Source of the DNA: Eopsaltria australis
Taxonomy: Eukaryota > Chordata > Aves > Passeriformes > Petroicidae
DNA: 64,000 nt
Direction of reading: 5' to 3'
NCBI GenBank assembly: GCA_034509425.1
Contig: JAVTVJ010001144.1
Location: 310,001-374,000 of the forward strand
The notes beneath the pieces are model-generated. The model saw only the letters and a program-made list of their open reading frames with translations, did no database searches and had not been told where the DNA came from. This document shows, one piece after another, positions 36,261 through 48,834 of the stretch. The number at the start of each line of letters is the position of its first letter. Position 1 is the stretch's first letter. A program made the translations under genes and the position numbers.

Positions 36261-38864
36261 AAAGATTACAAACCAAAAATTAGATTCCTTTTCCATATGA
36301 AATATTTTTATTTTGACTTGTAGCTAGTCCTAACCTCTTCCTCAGCTAATGTATCTAGGAAAATAATTGCCTGTTCCCTTTTCACAGGACACAATGAATT
36401 CTCATGATGAACATACTAACAAAGATAGTTTGGTGAAAGAGTTAGAAGTTAGGAGCAATCTAGCCTGCTGCTCTGAAAAGGAAAAGAGAAGGAAAAAGAT
36501 ATTTTATATTTTTATTTTCTAGCTTTCTAAAACAATATTTGCATAGATTGTGACTGAACAAACAATAAATATGGAGTTTGGCATAAATTTTACAGCAGTA
36601 TGTATTTATGATAAGCTGATTCAAAATAAATTCCAAGCAGAAAAATCAATTGTTTTGATACTAGCAAACTCCAAACACTTCACAAACATTTCTGTCTCAT
36701 AGAAAAACCTCTCCTTCTGTTTAAAAAATACTTCCCTGAATTAATAATTTTCAATAATGTATCACTAAGAATAGAGGGTTGGTCATACATATGAATGGAA
36801 GATGTTTTGTATAGGAAAGAAAATTAAGTGCTGCTTACTTTGCCAGAAATAACTGCCTCTGCCTTTGCCTCTCCTCCTCGGAAGCAGATTTATTATTGCC
36901 ATTATTCATTCCTGTATGTTGTCTTAGGGAACACTTTTATGTGGAAATGTCACTTATTTTCAGATGCCAGTAACTCGAATTGCTTTACAGTTTCATTAAA
37001 AGCCACCATTGCTGCTGGCTGCTCAGCAGACACCTCAGCTAGTAAGCTCTGATGTGCTCTTTACAGCCAAGCTGAGAGGCAGTTTTAGCTTGTGCTTTCC
37101 ACTTGCCCTATAAATAAAACACTTTTAAGAGCTAAACAGTCCTGTCTTCTCTTCTTCATTACCAGGCAATGAATACCTGCCATTTTCAGAGCACTGCAGG
37201 ACTAAGGACCTTTTCTGTCTCTTACATTTATAAGCCCCAGCCTGACAGGCTGTGGCAGTGAGCCTGCATCGTGCTCACTTAGGCTTGATGTGTCTCCAGC
37301 CCCCCAGACCAGCCAGCCTACTATGGCACTTTTCCATTCTGCTACACCAGAGTAAAGCATTATTTTTTGGCTGTGTTCTAGCAAAGAGGGATGACCATAC
37401 ATACTTTTGACAGATAGCTTGTTACCTGATTGCTTTTTATGCTAAAATTTATATTAGAATAGATCATATGTTCATTTGGGTTGCAACTTCAATAAGGGTT
37501 TTCTTATTGGTTTATAATTGTCATTCTGGAAAGACAAAGACTGTTTGCCTATTTCCAAATGTAACCCAATATTGCACATTCAAGAATTAGGTTAGACTTC
37601 ACCTCCAGCTCTACTCAAATAATTATTTTAGGTTATTAATTCATCCACTATTGATTTACAGAAAAGGGTATTGACCAAGAGAGAAGAAGCCTTCAGGATT
37701 ACCCAGTATTAATTTCTGTTAGAAATGAAATTGTATTTCTTGATGGATTGAAGTCTGGTAAAATAGACAAATCAAACATTTCTATTTCTAGATGATGAGG
37801 GATGCAGGCGATAAGTCCTGTCAGGAAAATTACCTGAGTAAATGGCAGACTTGCTAAACTCAATCAGTAGGTTCTTACTATGATCAGGATAAACATGACA
37901 CAGTGTGTTTTACTTGTTTGTTTTCTTGTTTATTTTCTTAATTTTGTCACAATTGTTTTAAATAGTCAGATTAACATGGATTAAAAGATGTGGAGAGTTC
38001 TTTTTTTCTTCTTATAAAGTTCTGTGAACACAATAAGCTGTCAGCAACTCTATTTTGAAAACAAAAAAATCCCATATCCAGAAAAAAAATTATTTCCAGA
38101 TAAAATGATGCAAGATAGAAACTTTTTGCTATAAAAGCATTTCAGCTGTTCTTGCACCTGACTGAGATGAAATCAATTGAGCTCGTGAATCAGCAAACTC
38201 TTTGTATGCAGAGACATTGTATGACTTTGTTGGTCTTCTCTCCATCTGCTAGCTGGTTAAAAGTCTACTAAGCAGCTTGAGTAGTACAAATAAAGAAGGA
38301 ATCCAGAGTGTTAGCAAAAAACCTTTATCAGTGGCATACAGCTTGCATTCAGTGTATATAAGCAATGAACAAAACTGTTGCATGTGTTCATTATACCATA
38401 AATTTAATGTACTTGCTTTCTCAAGTTACACAAAGAGTACAGTGGCAGATACTGAGCAATGGAAGTGGTAAAGTAACATCAGTCATTTTCCAATAAATAT
38501 TATGCCATGCTGTCTCATCCTGGTCTTCCAAAGTGTATGTTAAATGGGAGACAGTCAGCAAAAAAATAAAAGAAACAGAGATGAGGGCGGTGTTACTGGA
38601 ATATGGTCACAACTCATTTTATGTAATCCAGGACCTTTTGGAAAATAGCAATAATAACAACCTGTTCTTACATATATTTCATTATACCATTCTCATTTCT
38701 CCTGTTTTATAAGTGGCTGACTTGAGCCACAAAAAACACTGAAGCGACAATAGGTCAAAAAGATTTCATTAAGATGTGCATCCAACAGGAGTTAGCAGCT
38801 AACTCCATTTTAGGTGACATATGTTTGTACTGCATGATAATCTAAACTGAAAAGAGAACACTAT
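36261..38864. other. Non-coding DNA with a possible conserved block
   Basis: No gene is supported. The less AT-rich block 36830-37400 is listed separately. The remaining sequence, including 38120-38300 with a TATAAAAG-like word near 38130, shows nothing I can name. Confidence 0.5.
36830..37400. promoter_or_regulatory. Candidate conserved non-coding element
   Basis: About 570 bases without repeats and with more balanced composition than either flank. Short open frames of 74 codons (plus) and 66 codons (minus) are present but have no protein features. Such blocks in bird gene deserts are often conserved enhancers or non-coding exons. I cannot tell from one sequence which applies, if either. 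Confidence 0.22.
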
Positions 38865-39680
38865 TGGGTCACAACTAACAACCTAAACCAGAACCTGAGC
38901 AAAATCAAGGATGATTGTAAAGCCCTTGGGGTTCAAGTGATTTCAAAACCCACAAGTGCCCTCCAGATATGTAATCAACAAGAAGAAACAGAAGGAAAAT
39001 ATTGCCCTGCTGTTAGACAAGGAGAATCAGTCACCTACAAGGGGGAGCAGCTCTTTGGAAAATGACCTGACATAGCCAAAAAGTTCAATACGAGTGAAGA
39101 GTGTTCTGCTTCATCAAAGCACTCCAATGGGATGCTGGGCTGCATCAACAAGGGCATCACCAGCAGAGATAAAGAAGTTGTTATCCAGCTCTACTCAGTG
39201 CTTGTCAAGCCGCACCTGAAATAATGTGTTCACTTTTGGTCCCTGCTGTGAGAGAAAAGAAGTGGACAGTTTGGAAAGGATCCAGAGAAGGACCTCAAAG
39301 ATGACCAAAGAACTGAGAAGCCTTTAGAAAAGAAGGCTTAGGGTAGACCTTATCACTATGTGTCACTATTTAAAGGATGACTACAAAGAAGATGCAGACT
39401 CCATTTTTACAAGGAGTCTCACGGAACAGACAAGGGGTAATGGGATTTAGTTGCACCTGGGGAGATTCCAATTAGAAACAAGAGGAAAATTTTTCACAAT
39501 GAGAACAATCAGCCATGGAAATAATCTCTGCAGGGAAACAGAGAATTGATTCCCTAATGCAGGACACCCCTAAGGTTCAGATGGAACGGCCGTCTTGGTA
39601 GACCATGCTCTCTTGACAAGAAAATTTAAAGCAGTGATCCTTGAGGCTCCCTTCCCACCTGGTATTCTATGATTCTATGA
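38865..39680 (+). mobile_element. CR1 LINE, 3' fragment with end of ORF2 and 3' UTR
   Basis: A longer CR1 tail. The part near 39130-39235 encodes a decayed version of the ORF2 C-terminus: GCATCAACAAGGGCATCACC, then an AGCTCTACTCAGTGCTTGTC segment (L-Y-S-V-L-V) and GTCAAGCCGCACCTGAAATA (V-K-P-H-L-K in place of the usual ...RPHLEY). The part near 39280 matches the GGATCCAGAGAAGG segment. The 3' UTR follows, and the element ends exactly in ATTCTATGATTCTATGA, the canonical CR1 octamer repeat. Stops and frameshifts run throughout, so no product is made. The left edge near 38865 is set by a GGGTCACAAC motif and is approximate. Confidence 0.92.
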
Positions 39681-41540
39681 AACAGCTCTTTGAATCAGAT
39701 TGGATACTATTAATCACGTGCTGTACATTGTCTTTCAGGGCAATTTTAAGCCTCAGCGAAGCCATGTTTTTTGTGACTTTAAGAATATTTCTTTCTGCCA
39801 ATATACTTTTAATAAAAAAATCCATCATTTCAGTAGGCTCCTTGACAAGTCTTTGTGAGAATGCCTTTGACATCCTTTCTTAAGATGAAATGCAGATATA
39901 TTTTATTCATGTTGACTTCTTCCTACCTACATATGCATTTTAAAAACAACTGTCCTCTTTCCACACCTTTTAGTGCAGTTTTTTAGCACTTGCCATTTTT
40001 ATAGTTGTGTACAAGTTAAGGATTGTCTTTGTTCATTTGTGTTTGTACACTGCAGATAGAGATCACAATACAGTCAGTAATAAAATATAAGCATGATTAT
40101 CCTCGGCTTATCAGATACCTCTTTAAGTAAACAAAAACATACATGAAATAATTGATCCATTTTTCTTCAAGCATATCAGAGCAGACAAGGAACAGCTAGT
40201 TGTGAAACAATGTTAGCATAAAAGGATAATGAAGATTGATGCAGCACAAACTTTGATTTTGAAGCAGTTCCACAGTGGTTAATAGTAGAGAAGAGGATCC
40301 CTGAGGTTCCCTTAGATGCTTCTCCAAAGCCTGTATAATTAGTAGGTACCACTAAAAGGAAACAACTTTGATTGATACAGAAACCTAATAACGGTGCTTT
40401 CTGGTGATTATACCTTGAAATCGTATGTCAAACAAACCAACAAATATAATATCATGTCTTCAATACAATCCAGCTATAAACCAGAAAGGATGTTTGGCTG
40501 CAGAGAACCTAAACAATATAATCAACCACAATACCCTTTTTATTTAAAATAGTCAACGTAGATTTGCTAAAAGATTAAGCACATGACAAAACTCGAGTGT
40601 TTGTATCCATAATACTGAAATATGGAAACTGAAATTTTAGCAATGGCATTTCTCTGCCACGTTACATCTACCACTTATGATGTGCCAGCAAAAAAAAAAA
40701 AAAATCTAGCAATGTCCTTCTGTATCACATGTGTCCTTTTTACCACTGATAAAAAAAAGAAAAAAGAGAGCATGCCTTAACTCATAAGGAAAATAAGATC
40801 CCTCCACAAATTTTTTATAATAATAATAACAATAATAATAATAATTTATTTTATCTAATATATGAACTTTTAACATTAATTGGCATCAACAACTGTGATA
40901 GTGAAATGCCATTAATATGAGACATCTTGCCTGGATTTTAAAGGAACTCTCTTTAGTATTCCTGTGTAAATTCTTGTGGATATAATATTAAAGAGAGTCT
41001 ATGTAATACTTATGAGATAGATCACACCATTTCATTTTAAATCCTTTCACTCTTATTTTCGGACTTCCTGCTTATTGCTTTTATAATTTCAAAAGATATG
41101 TTGCTAAATGTACCTCTGATATTTTTCTTATCATCATTAAAATTCAAGCATGTTGTAGATTTTTAATCTATGATTATCCAGATAGAAAATATTAAGAGTC
41201 AAGAAAAGAATCTGAATGTCTGTTCTCTGACTTAGATTGAAACATAGTTTTAGAAAATTAGGATTTTAGGCAAAGGTTAGTATTGCTGAAATTAGTTAAA
41301 ATAGATTTAATAAGTAAACCCAGCTGGAGTTAATTAAAGAATTAATGATTAACTAAAGAATTAGATTTGAAGTAAGTTTTAAAGTGTAGGTAACTGCTTG
41401 TCATTTTATATTTGCTCAGCTGTGCTTATAATGAGAAACAAAAAAACACTGATTAATAGATCTAAAGAAATGTAGAAAATTACTAATTTTTCTCATTGAG
41501 AAGGAATGAAGAGAAGAACTGGAGGTCCCCCAAAGGTAAT
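39681..41540. other. AT-rich non-coding DNA with simple repeats
   Basis: There is no supported gene. Two overlapping frames of 80 and 68 codons, on opposite strands at 39641-39883, lie at the end of and just past the CR1 tail and have no recognisable features. An A run near 40690 and the (ATA)n tract near 40830 are the only repeats. Confidence 0.55.
40817..40845. repeat. (AAT)n microsatellite
   Basis: About ten copies of a three-base ATA/AAT unit with a single interruption (AAC). Confidence 0.9.
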
Positions 41541-41890
41541 TTGTATTGTCAAAAGCCAGAAATGCAGAAAGGTCAAAGCAAGGAAGACAAATTTTACTTC
41601 ATCACTCTTGCCCTCCCCTCAAATTATGCGACCACCTACTCAATTTAAAGAACAAACCACACATGCTTAATGACTGTTCAGCTAATTACCATATGAAGAG
41701 GGAAATGGGAGGTATCAATGTGATAAATGTGCATTTGTATTTTGAATATTCAGAACTTTTGTAGATAAATAGAGTTTGTATTGTTCTGTGCTTTCGCTCT
41801 GCGTATTAGGGAGTTATCCCACACAGCTGCCTGGTGCTGAAATAAACATACGCATTCTTTGTATCTTTGTCCATCTTGAGTTGAGTATCA
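41541..41890 (+). mobile_element. Probable LTR fragment of an avian ERV
   Basis: The 3' part around 41785-41870 reads CTGTGCTTTCGCTCTGCGTA, a GGGAGTTATCCCACACAGCT segment, then CTGGTGCTGAAATAAACATA. The AATAAA lies at 41841-41846. This pattern of a GGAG.TATCCC word, an AGCTGCCTGG word and an AATAAA just before the R/U5 border is one I associate with bird ERV-L-type LTRs. The upstream part from 41541 is compatible with U3 but not diagnostic. I see no clear TG/CA ends or target duplication and no retroviral genes. Confidence 0.42.
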
Positions 41891-42974
41891 ATATCAGATC
41901 AATACTCATACTTTAATAAATCAAGATGAGTCTGAGACTCTGTGAGCAGTACTGGGAAAAAAGTACCTTTATCCTTCCCAGTGATGGTCAAAGAACTGAG
42001 TCTTTCAATGTGATGTGCATGATGACCTACATCAAAGAAAGTGGGTACAGAAAGCTGATTGTTTTTAATCTCCTTGGATTCCTACTACAGTGCCTAACAA
42101 AAAGCTATCATCAAAAGGCAAAAGTTATCATTTTTCTAATTTAATTTTTAAAACTCCAATTAAAGAGAAAATGTTCCCATAGCTATAGGACTGTGTTTGT
42201 TCCTCAACATTTGATAATTTATTTTGTATTAAAATATCAACAAGGAAGATATGAAGAAGATTGTTTTTCTTTAGAAGTAGATCACATGAGAGAAAGAAAC
42301 AGGACTTGTACAAAAAAATCTATGCAGCAAATTTCTCACTGTTAAAAGACTATAGGAATGGGGAGTGTTGGTGTTCATGTTCAACAGAATTTCCATTTCA
42401 ACGGTGAAGCTTCATAATAAGGGGTTAAAAGAGCAACTTGACTTAAACTTCTGGCAACAGCTGACCCACAGTGGTCATTTCTATCTGCAGAAGGACTAAG
42501 AAAACTTTTTATACTCTTTCTTAGATTAAAGAAAGAAAGAAAACAAAAACAATCCCAAAAACCCCAAACCAAAAGACCAAAAAAGTCAATCTAAGATGGT
42601 TAAGAAGAAATAATTAATATGAAAATTTCAGCATAACTTCTATTCAAACAAAATCGTGATATTTTTCCTTTAGAAGCTTCGATTTTAGCTTTTATGATAC
42701 CATAAGCATACTGCTTATTATAATGATTTCCTATGACTTATAAAGGTGTTTTTTAGGTTTGTTTTTCTTTTCTTTTTAAATCAAGGAATCCTCTGCTCCT
42801 TTTCTATTGAAATGAATCCTCAAAACAGACCCAATTCACGCACTGTTAATTAAGAAACGAATTAAGAAAGGACACAGCGATTATGTGAATATAGAGCAAG
42901 TGAAATGATTCGTAATGCCTTCCTCACAAATTTACCTTTCTAAGCCCTGGGAGGAGAACTGATATCTAACCAGT
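41891..42974. other. AT-rich non-coding DNA, nothing recognised
   Basis: There is no repeat, gene or motif cluster of note. A-rich runs near 42530-42590 give spurious short frames. Confidence 0.55.
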
Positions 42975-43110
42975 CGACATTCCAGGGATGAGCAGTTGCC
43001 TGTGGCTGGGGGGCTCAGCCGTGCCCTGCGCTAGGGCTGCTGCAGCCGCTGGCACCGCCCCGGCACAGCCCTAGCGCTGCCGCTAGCGCCGGGGCACCTC
43101 GGCCCGTACA
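42975..43110. other. Isolated CpG-rich island with strong hairpin
   Basis: Within a very AT-rich neighbourhood this short block is GC-rich and holds about a dozen CpG. The arm GCGCTAGGGCTG at 43028-43039 is perfectly complementary to 43066-43077, leaving a 26-base GC-rich loop. A second, outer pairing, GTGCCC at 43021-43026 with GGGCAC at 43092-43097, encloses an extra GCTAGCGC-type palindrome at 43082-43089. It could be a fragment of a GC-rich transposon or LTR, a small CpG island, or a structured regulatory site. I cannot identify it. Confidence 0.6.
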
Positions 43111-46100
43111 GGTGCAAAAGCACAAAATAAAGACACATTTATTGTCCTGTTCTGTGGAAGGCAGGTATTTTTGTAGATGGGTAGAGGAAATATTCCTGTA
43201 TACAAATCCTCAGAAGAAGAAATATCTTGGACCTATTGAAAAAACCTGTAAAAAAATTTCTGCATTCAGAATTGCAAATCTATATTTAGTTCTTTCTTAT
43301 TAAGGTAATAATTTTCTTATTATTTATTGCTCTTATTTCATCATATTACAGTATATTCTCTGTGAAATAACAAAGGTAATGAGGAGACCAAATGAAAGAG
43401 GAAATCAATAAAGAGGCTCATCACAAAATCTGCAAATAAAACAAAGTTGTGGGGAAAATATCCCTGCTTGAAGAATAAACAGATGCAGCCAGAAGCAAAA
43501 ACAATAGATATATTAGGATCAACAATACTACTGCTTGCAATCAATATGCAAATGCAATTTCTGTGCTCAAACAGAAATACTGTGTGGAGCAGAATACTTA
43601 TGAACTCACATGATTAGGCACAGCATGTGAAAAGCTGACCACTTCCATTGCAGGGGCATTCCAGAATGACAGCAGGGTACATGCAGGATCCATGTGTGTC
43701 TCTTAAATCCAGAACATTATATACATACAATTAAGCTGAAATTTCAAGATGTCAGGCTCTGATATTCAAGCACCATTACTGACAGTCACCTCAAAAGTAA
43801 TTTTATCATCTTCCAAGCCATTTGATTCTAATGTAGCAATACTGTCTTGTATTTTTTTCTTCTTCTTCTTTTCCCTGATGGTTTATTATTGTCAATATTC
43901 AGTGCACATAGAGGATGAACTTTGCTCTGTGGATATGAGGCCTAAAAGCTTTCATTCAGAATTAAAGAAAAAACAAAGTGAAAAAAAGGTTGAGATTATT
44001 CCACTTCAGAGTACTTGGAAATTTAAGATAAGTATAAAACATCATGAAGCTTCTAGAAAAACTGTGGTGGCTGAAAGCTTAGTATCTTTGAACTGACTCA
44101 AATAATACAGTTACTAAAGGTAGAAAAGGAAAACAACAGATTCTGATTTTCCTTCTGAGAATGTATTTCTGTCAGTTGCAACATAAGATCTAAAACGTCA
44201 TGTCATATCAGTGATACCCACTTCACCTCCTGTTTCCACAAAGCTTTTTGGTCAGGTTTTAGCTGGTGTTTCACATGAAACTCACAAAATTATTTTTATC
44301 TGTCTGGCAGTGACAAGAGACCATTCAACCTGAGATGTCCAGAGCAGAAATTACAGAGTAGAAAACAAATAGAGCATTTAGAATATTGTGTTTTCCCTGG
44401 GAACTATAGAAAACCTGCCTAAAACTGAAGGTTATCTGCACATTTTTGTAAACTCATTTCACCCAGACAATTTAATCACCTGATGAGCACTTGCCAAGCC
44501 AGGAAAACACATTTGATATTCCTTTCATGATGTCTTTGACAGTGCAATCTCTTTTTCACATATACCAAGACAGTCCATTGCTCTCTGGGATATTAGGGTC
44601 TGCTTCAGTTCTGCATTCATTCCTCTCTGGTTTCTGATGTTTTTGCAATTTTACTGTTGTGTAAATGTTATCTTGAAATCCACTCAAGCAGAAAGTGCAG
44701 CACGCAAAGCCTGTCACAATACCATGGCACTGTAACCTTACAATTCCCACAACCATACCTAAGCAGTTCCCTCAACCAGAAAAAAGAATTGTAAAGAAAC
44801 AAACGCACAAGAAGAATTTATTCATCAAAAAATAATGTGTTAAATTTTTACTGAAAGACAGTTTAAGAAATAGAGAAATGTAAGTTTCTTCCTTTAAAGA
44901 AAAGAAAGTTTCTAATTCCAAAGTTAATTCATTGTTCTCTTCTCAATAATGGCATTAATTATAGCAGAGCTTAAATGTTCCAGTAATATTTGGTCAGGAA
45001 CTTAGCATTTACAAAATATAAATATAATTAAAAGGCACATAGTTTATAGTTATAATACAGCTATAAATAATGCTTCATGCAAAAATTCTAGAATTTTCTT
45101 TTCTGTAGAGTTATCTAAATATCTGCTTAGAAAACACATATAGGAAAGAAATACGATCATCTAGTGTAATTTTCATACCTCTTTCTGACAGTTTCTGTAT
45201 TATGCCTAATTTGGATTTTGGCTAAAGCAGATCACAATATTTAACATAAAAATATAAAAATACTTTGGGAAATAACAGGAGAAATATGTGTGTTTTGGAG
45301 AGCATTTTCATTACCAGTTGTCACAGGCCAGTTAATGTGTTTGTATGCAAATTATTATTCTTGTATCCATTAGGTCACAGTTGTTCAATAGATATTTAGC
45401 TTCTGTGCTCCTGAGGTGAAAAGGTACCCGAGTGTGGCCAGACAGGTTCCCCGAATTTTTTTGACTGATATATGAATATAAATGAATCACCAGAGATCCC
45501 AGAGAATAGACTGTCTCTCCATCCCTGCTACAATTTATAAAAAATATAAAAGTGAAATCGGGAGGATAGCGAACAGAAATTTCAAGTAACAATGTTTAGG
45601 TCTGGAAAACAAGATTTAGGCATTGAAATCTATAGATTACATCCAATGAAATACAGATTTTCTATCCACAATTATTTATATTCCTAGCCCTAAATTTTGA
45701 ACTCTGATAATTAGTAATTTTAGGTGCTATGTCACAAGGACTGCATTTTCAACCTGTCAAAGCTACAGAATTTTATTGTAGCTCAAAGAAATAGAAGGGA
45801 TCGTATTGTAATCAGAGCTAGAAAGGTTCTCACTTTTTAAGACCAAGTGTCTTTGCTGAATATAAAACTCAATACAGTCGACCTGGTAGCCTGTGAATCT
45901 ATGCAGTACACATTGACTGGGCTGTCTGGCTTGGAGGCAGACTTCAGCTGTGACCTTGGCTTCCCTCATGCCCTCCTACTGAAAATAAGAGGCTAAATGA
46001 TTTTGGTGACATTGGCCCAACAGCTCCAGTCTTCAGACACACAAAATAGCCACATGGTCAGGACACATTTCTAGCAGTAGGGTCTTAGTTACAGATGTTC

Positions 46101-48330
46101 TGATTTTAAAAGTCATTCCCACTTCATATTGTGCCTTTTACTTCCATCAAGTCATTAGAATTGCAGATGACATACACTGGACTGTAAACTAACTATTTCT
46201 TAAATCTATAGTGGGTTTTGATTTTGATAATTTTTATTGTCAATTGATCAATCCTATAATAAGAGTAAGGAATCAAGGCCCTATGACACTAGGCATGAGA
46301 AAGGAGAAAAAAAAAATCCTTTACTTCTCTATTTCCCTAATGAACTTTTTACAGCAATGACTATACCATGTGATGAAAATTTGCACTGCAGCACCCTGAG
46401 AGAACAGGGGGTTAACATGTTTAGAATACTTGTACTCATTCATAAAGTAAAACCATAACATCTGAGCTATCTTAATGAATAATGTGCAAACTCACCTGCT
46501 TGTGTATAACAAACAGGCAAACTCTGTTTGATTACCTGTGTTCCTGAAACACATCACTGATTAAAACCATTAGAAAACCATAGATATATTTGTGCTGTCT
46601 CACCCTAGGATTACACATATCGCTTCTGTGGCAATTTTCTTCCTTCTATCCCAGTAGCCACCAGAAACTAATGTATACAGACCTGTACTACCCCTAACCT
46701 TTCTTTACACTTTATTATAACCTGCAGCACTGATCTGTGCTTGTCCAAGATCTAAATCCTACTTTAACCCAGACATTTGGAATGAATGCTCGTCTTGAGG
46801 CATTTCCATGGTGCATGCATTATTAGCTCTTGCTTCAGTATAAGGAACTCTAAATTTCATTAATTTTTCCACATTTTTTAAAAAAGCACAGAATCAAATG
46901 ATGCTTTAGAATGAACAGGTTAGAGTTCATATTTGTAAACATTTCTATATTTTATGACCATGCATGTTTCATTATCTCAACTAGGCAGCTGTCCCCACCA
47001 TACTTGAATATCTACAAGGCAAAAGACTGGTTTGGAGGGATAAGGCATTGTGCCACATTGCTGTTCTGTGAGGACAAGGAAAAGTTAATCTTTTATCTGC
47101 CAACTTGCTTCCAAAGTGAAATCCCTCTGGGAAAGAGGTTAGTGGGGAACATCCCCTATTGCCACAGGAGGCATGGAGCTAATTCCGTGTCAGACATTCA
47201 TCTGCTGAAAATAGGCACAAGAGGTGAAAAAAGTAGGATCTAGCAAACTTGTAGTTTTGGACAGGGGTGTCAGAGAGATTTTCACCTCCTTTTGATCCTT
47301 TTAATATAGAATATTCCAGGCTTATATTTGAGTTGATTTCCTAGGATGCAAGTCAATTACTTTTATCTATCCCTGTCTTGTAAAGATTACTACAATTAGT
47401 ACTACCATATGCAGCAATCTACATTACTACCAACCATGTAAACTACCTGCCCCAAAAGAAATGAATGGGGTGCTACTATCAAAGAAAGAACTTCCCAAAA
47501 TCAGAAAATAATGTCAATAGTTCTCCAACTTCTAATTCTTCACAAAAACATTCAAATGTTATTAAAATTGTTTTCATTCTATGAGGGTTACTGCAGCATT
47601 TATTCCAGCTGACTTAAACATCCTGAAATTTCTGAAAGAAACTTTCTATTTTTATTATTTTATTCTCAGAATAAGGAAAATGTTATGTACAAAATTACCA
47701 TAGTAATTGGCAGAAAATTATCTAGGTCCTTTAGGGGTCTGAATTTCCACTGACTTTGGAGAAAGAATGTAGATACTTTTAAAAACACCAACTAAAATTG
47801 TTTTTCCAAAGTCACACAGGATGTCAGTGACAGAACAAAAGCCTCTGGAGTGTCGGCACAATATTTTAACAAGAAGGCCAACACATCACTACTAGAACAA
47901 TCATAATTGCAAACAGATTACAAGTCAATTAATTGCAAAATAAAGATTTTACAAAGGAATTGAACTGCAATGAAGTCTACAACATTTTTCTCCAAAAACA
48001 ATCAATTGAGAAAAATGCCACGTGTTTGTATAGAAGTGGAATCTCCCCTTTCAACAGAACATATTATCATTGCCCACTATGTGCTTTGGCCAAAACTGCT
48101 GAAGGATTTACATAAAGTAACAAAAAAGACAAAAAAATATGTAATGTTTATCTGTAAATTAACTTACTGTGTCAAGGAGAAAGACAGTGATAATGATGAA
48201 TTGTCTACACATAATACTATTCTGCAGGTTTAGGAGAAGAAACACCGAAGCATGAGAAAATTTACACTTCTAAAGTCAGTTAAAAATTTGTCAAGAAATA
48301 AGGCAAAAGCTTTTAAATTGTAGTTGATTC
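43111..48330. other. AT-rich non-coding DNA, no gene seen
   Basis: About 5.2 kb. Frames of up to 115 codons (43749-44096, 46911-47243) have no recognisable domain, no convincing start context and no splice-site pattern. A CTTCTTCTT run lies near 43860. No RNA gene or transposon was recognised, though old repeats beyond recognition are likely. Confidence 0.55.
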
Positions 48331-48795
48331 CCTTCTGAGGGGAACTGAGGGCCCTGTATGCCAGCCAGATCCATCTCACAGGGAAGTAAGAGATATTAGT
48401 AGGAGACTGCCTGGACTGATTTGGCTCTCTGATTATTACCCACTTCTGGTTGCCCAGGTCAGCAGTGACAATTTGAGGACAGAAGTCCTAGGACAATCAC
48501 AAAGGACTTCAGGGCACTGTGACAATTTGTTTAAGGGACAGGAGCCCAGGTGCTGTGTTTCCTCAATCCCTTCAGTAGCAGGGAGGAACGATGAAAGAAA
48601 CAGAAGAGCACATCGGAGGCACAACATGTGGCTTAAAGACTAATGTCATCAATGGAATTTTGGCTTTTTTAATCATGGGGTCCCTCATATAGCACCAGGC
48701 CTGCTGTATAAACAGATGGGGTTCACCTGTCTAAAAAGGGGGAAAGGATTCTATCCCATGACCTGGCAGGGCTGATTAAGAAGGCCTTAAACTAG
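48331..48795 (+). pseudogene. CR1 ORF1 remnant, C-terminal esterase domain
   Basis: CR1 ORF1 proteins end in an SGNH/GDSL-type esterase domain. Here 48545-48600 reads, in one frame, S-S-I-P-S-V-A-G-R followed by an N-M-W-L-K-D segment (near 48625). The final 27 codons (48712-48792) are open: T-D-G-V-H-L-S-K-K-G-E-R near the start and L-I-K-K-A-L-N before the TAG at 48793. The D-G-V-H-L segment matches the family's conserved DG.HL motif, whose aspartate and histidine belong to the catalytic triad. An in-frame TAA lies directly before this stretch (48709), and frameshifts separate the earlier segments, so the gene is dead. The N-terminal half of ORF1 is not recognisable upstream of 48331. Confidence 0.78.
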
Positions 48796-48834
48796 GTTTG
48801 AAGGAAGAAGGAGATAAGACTGGGCTCGCTAGAA

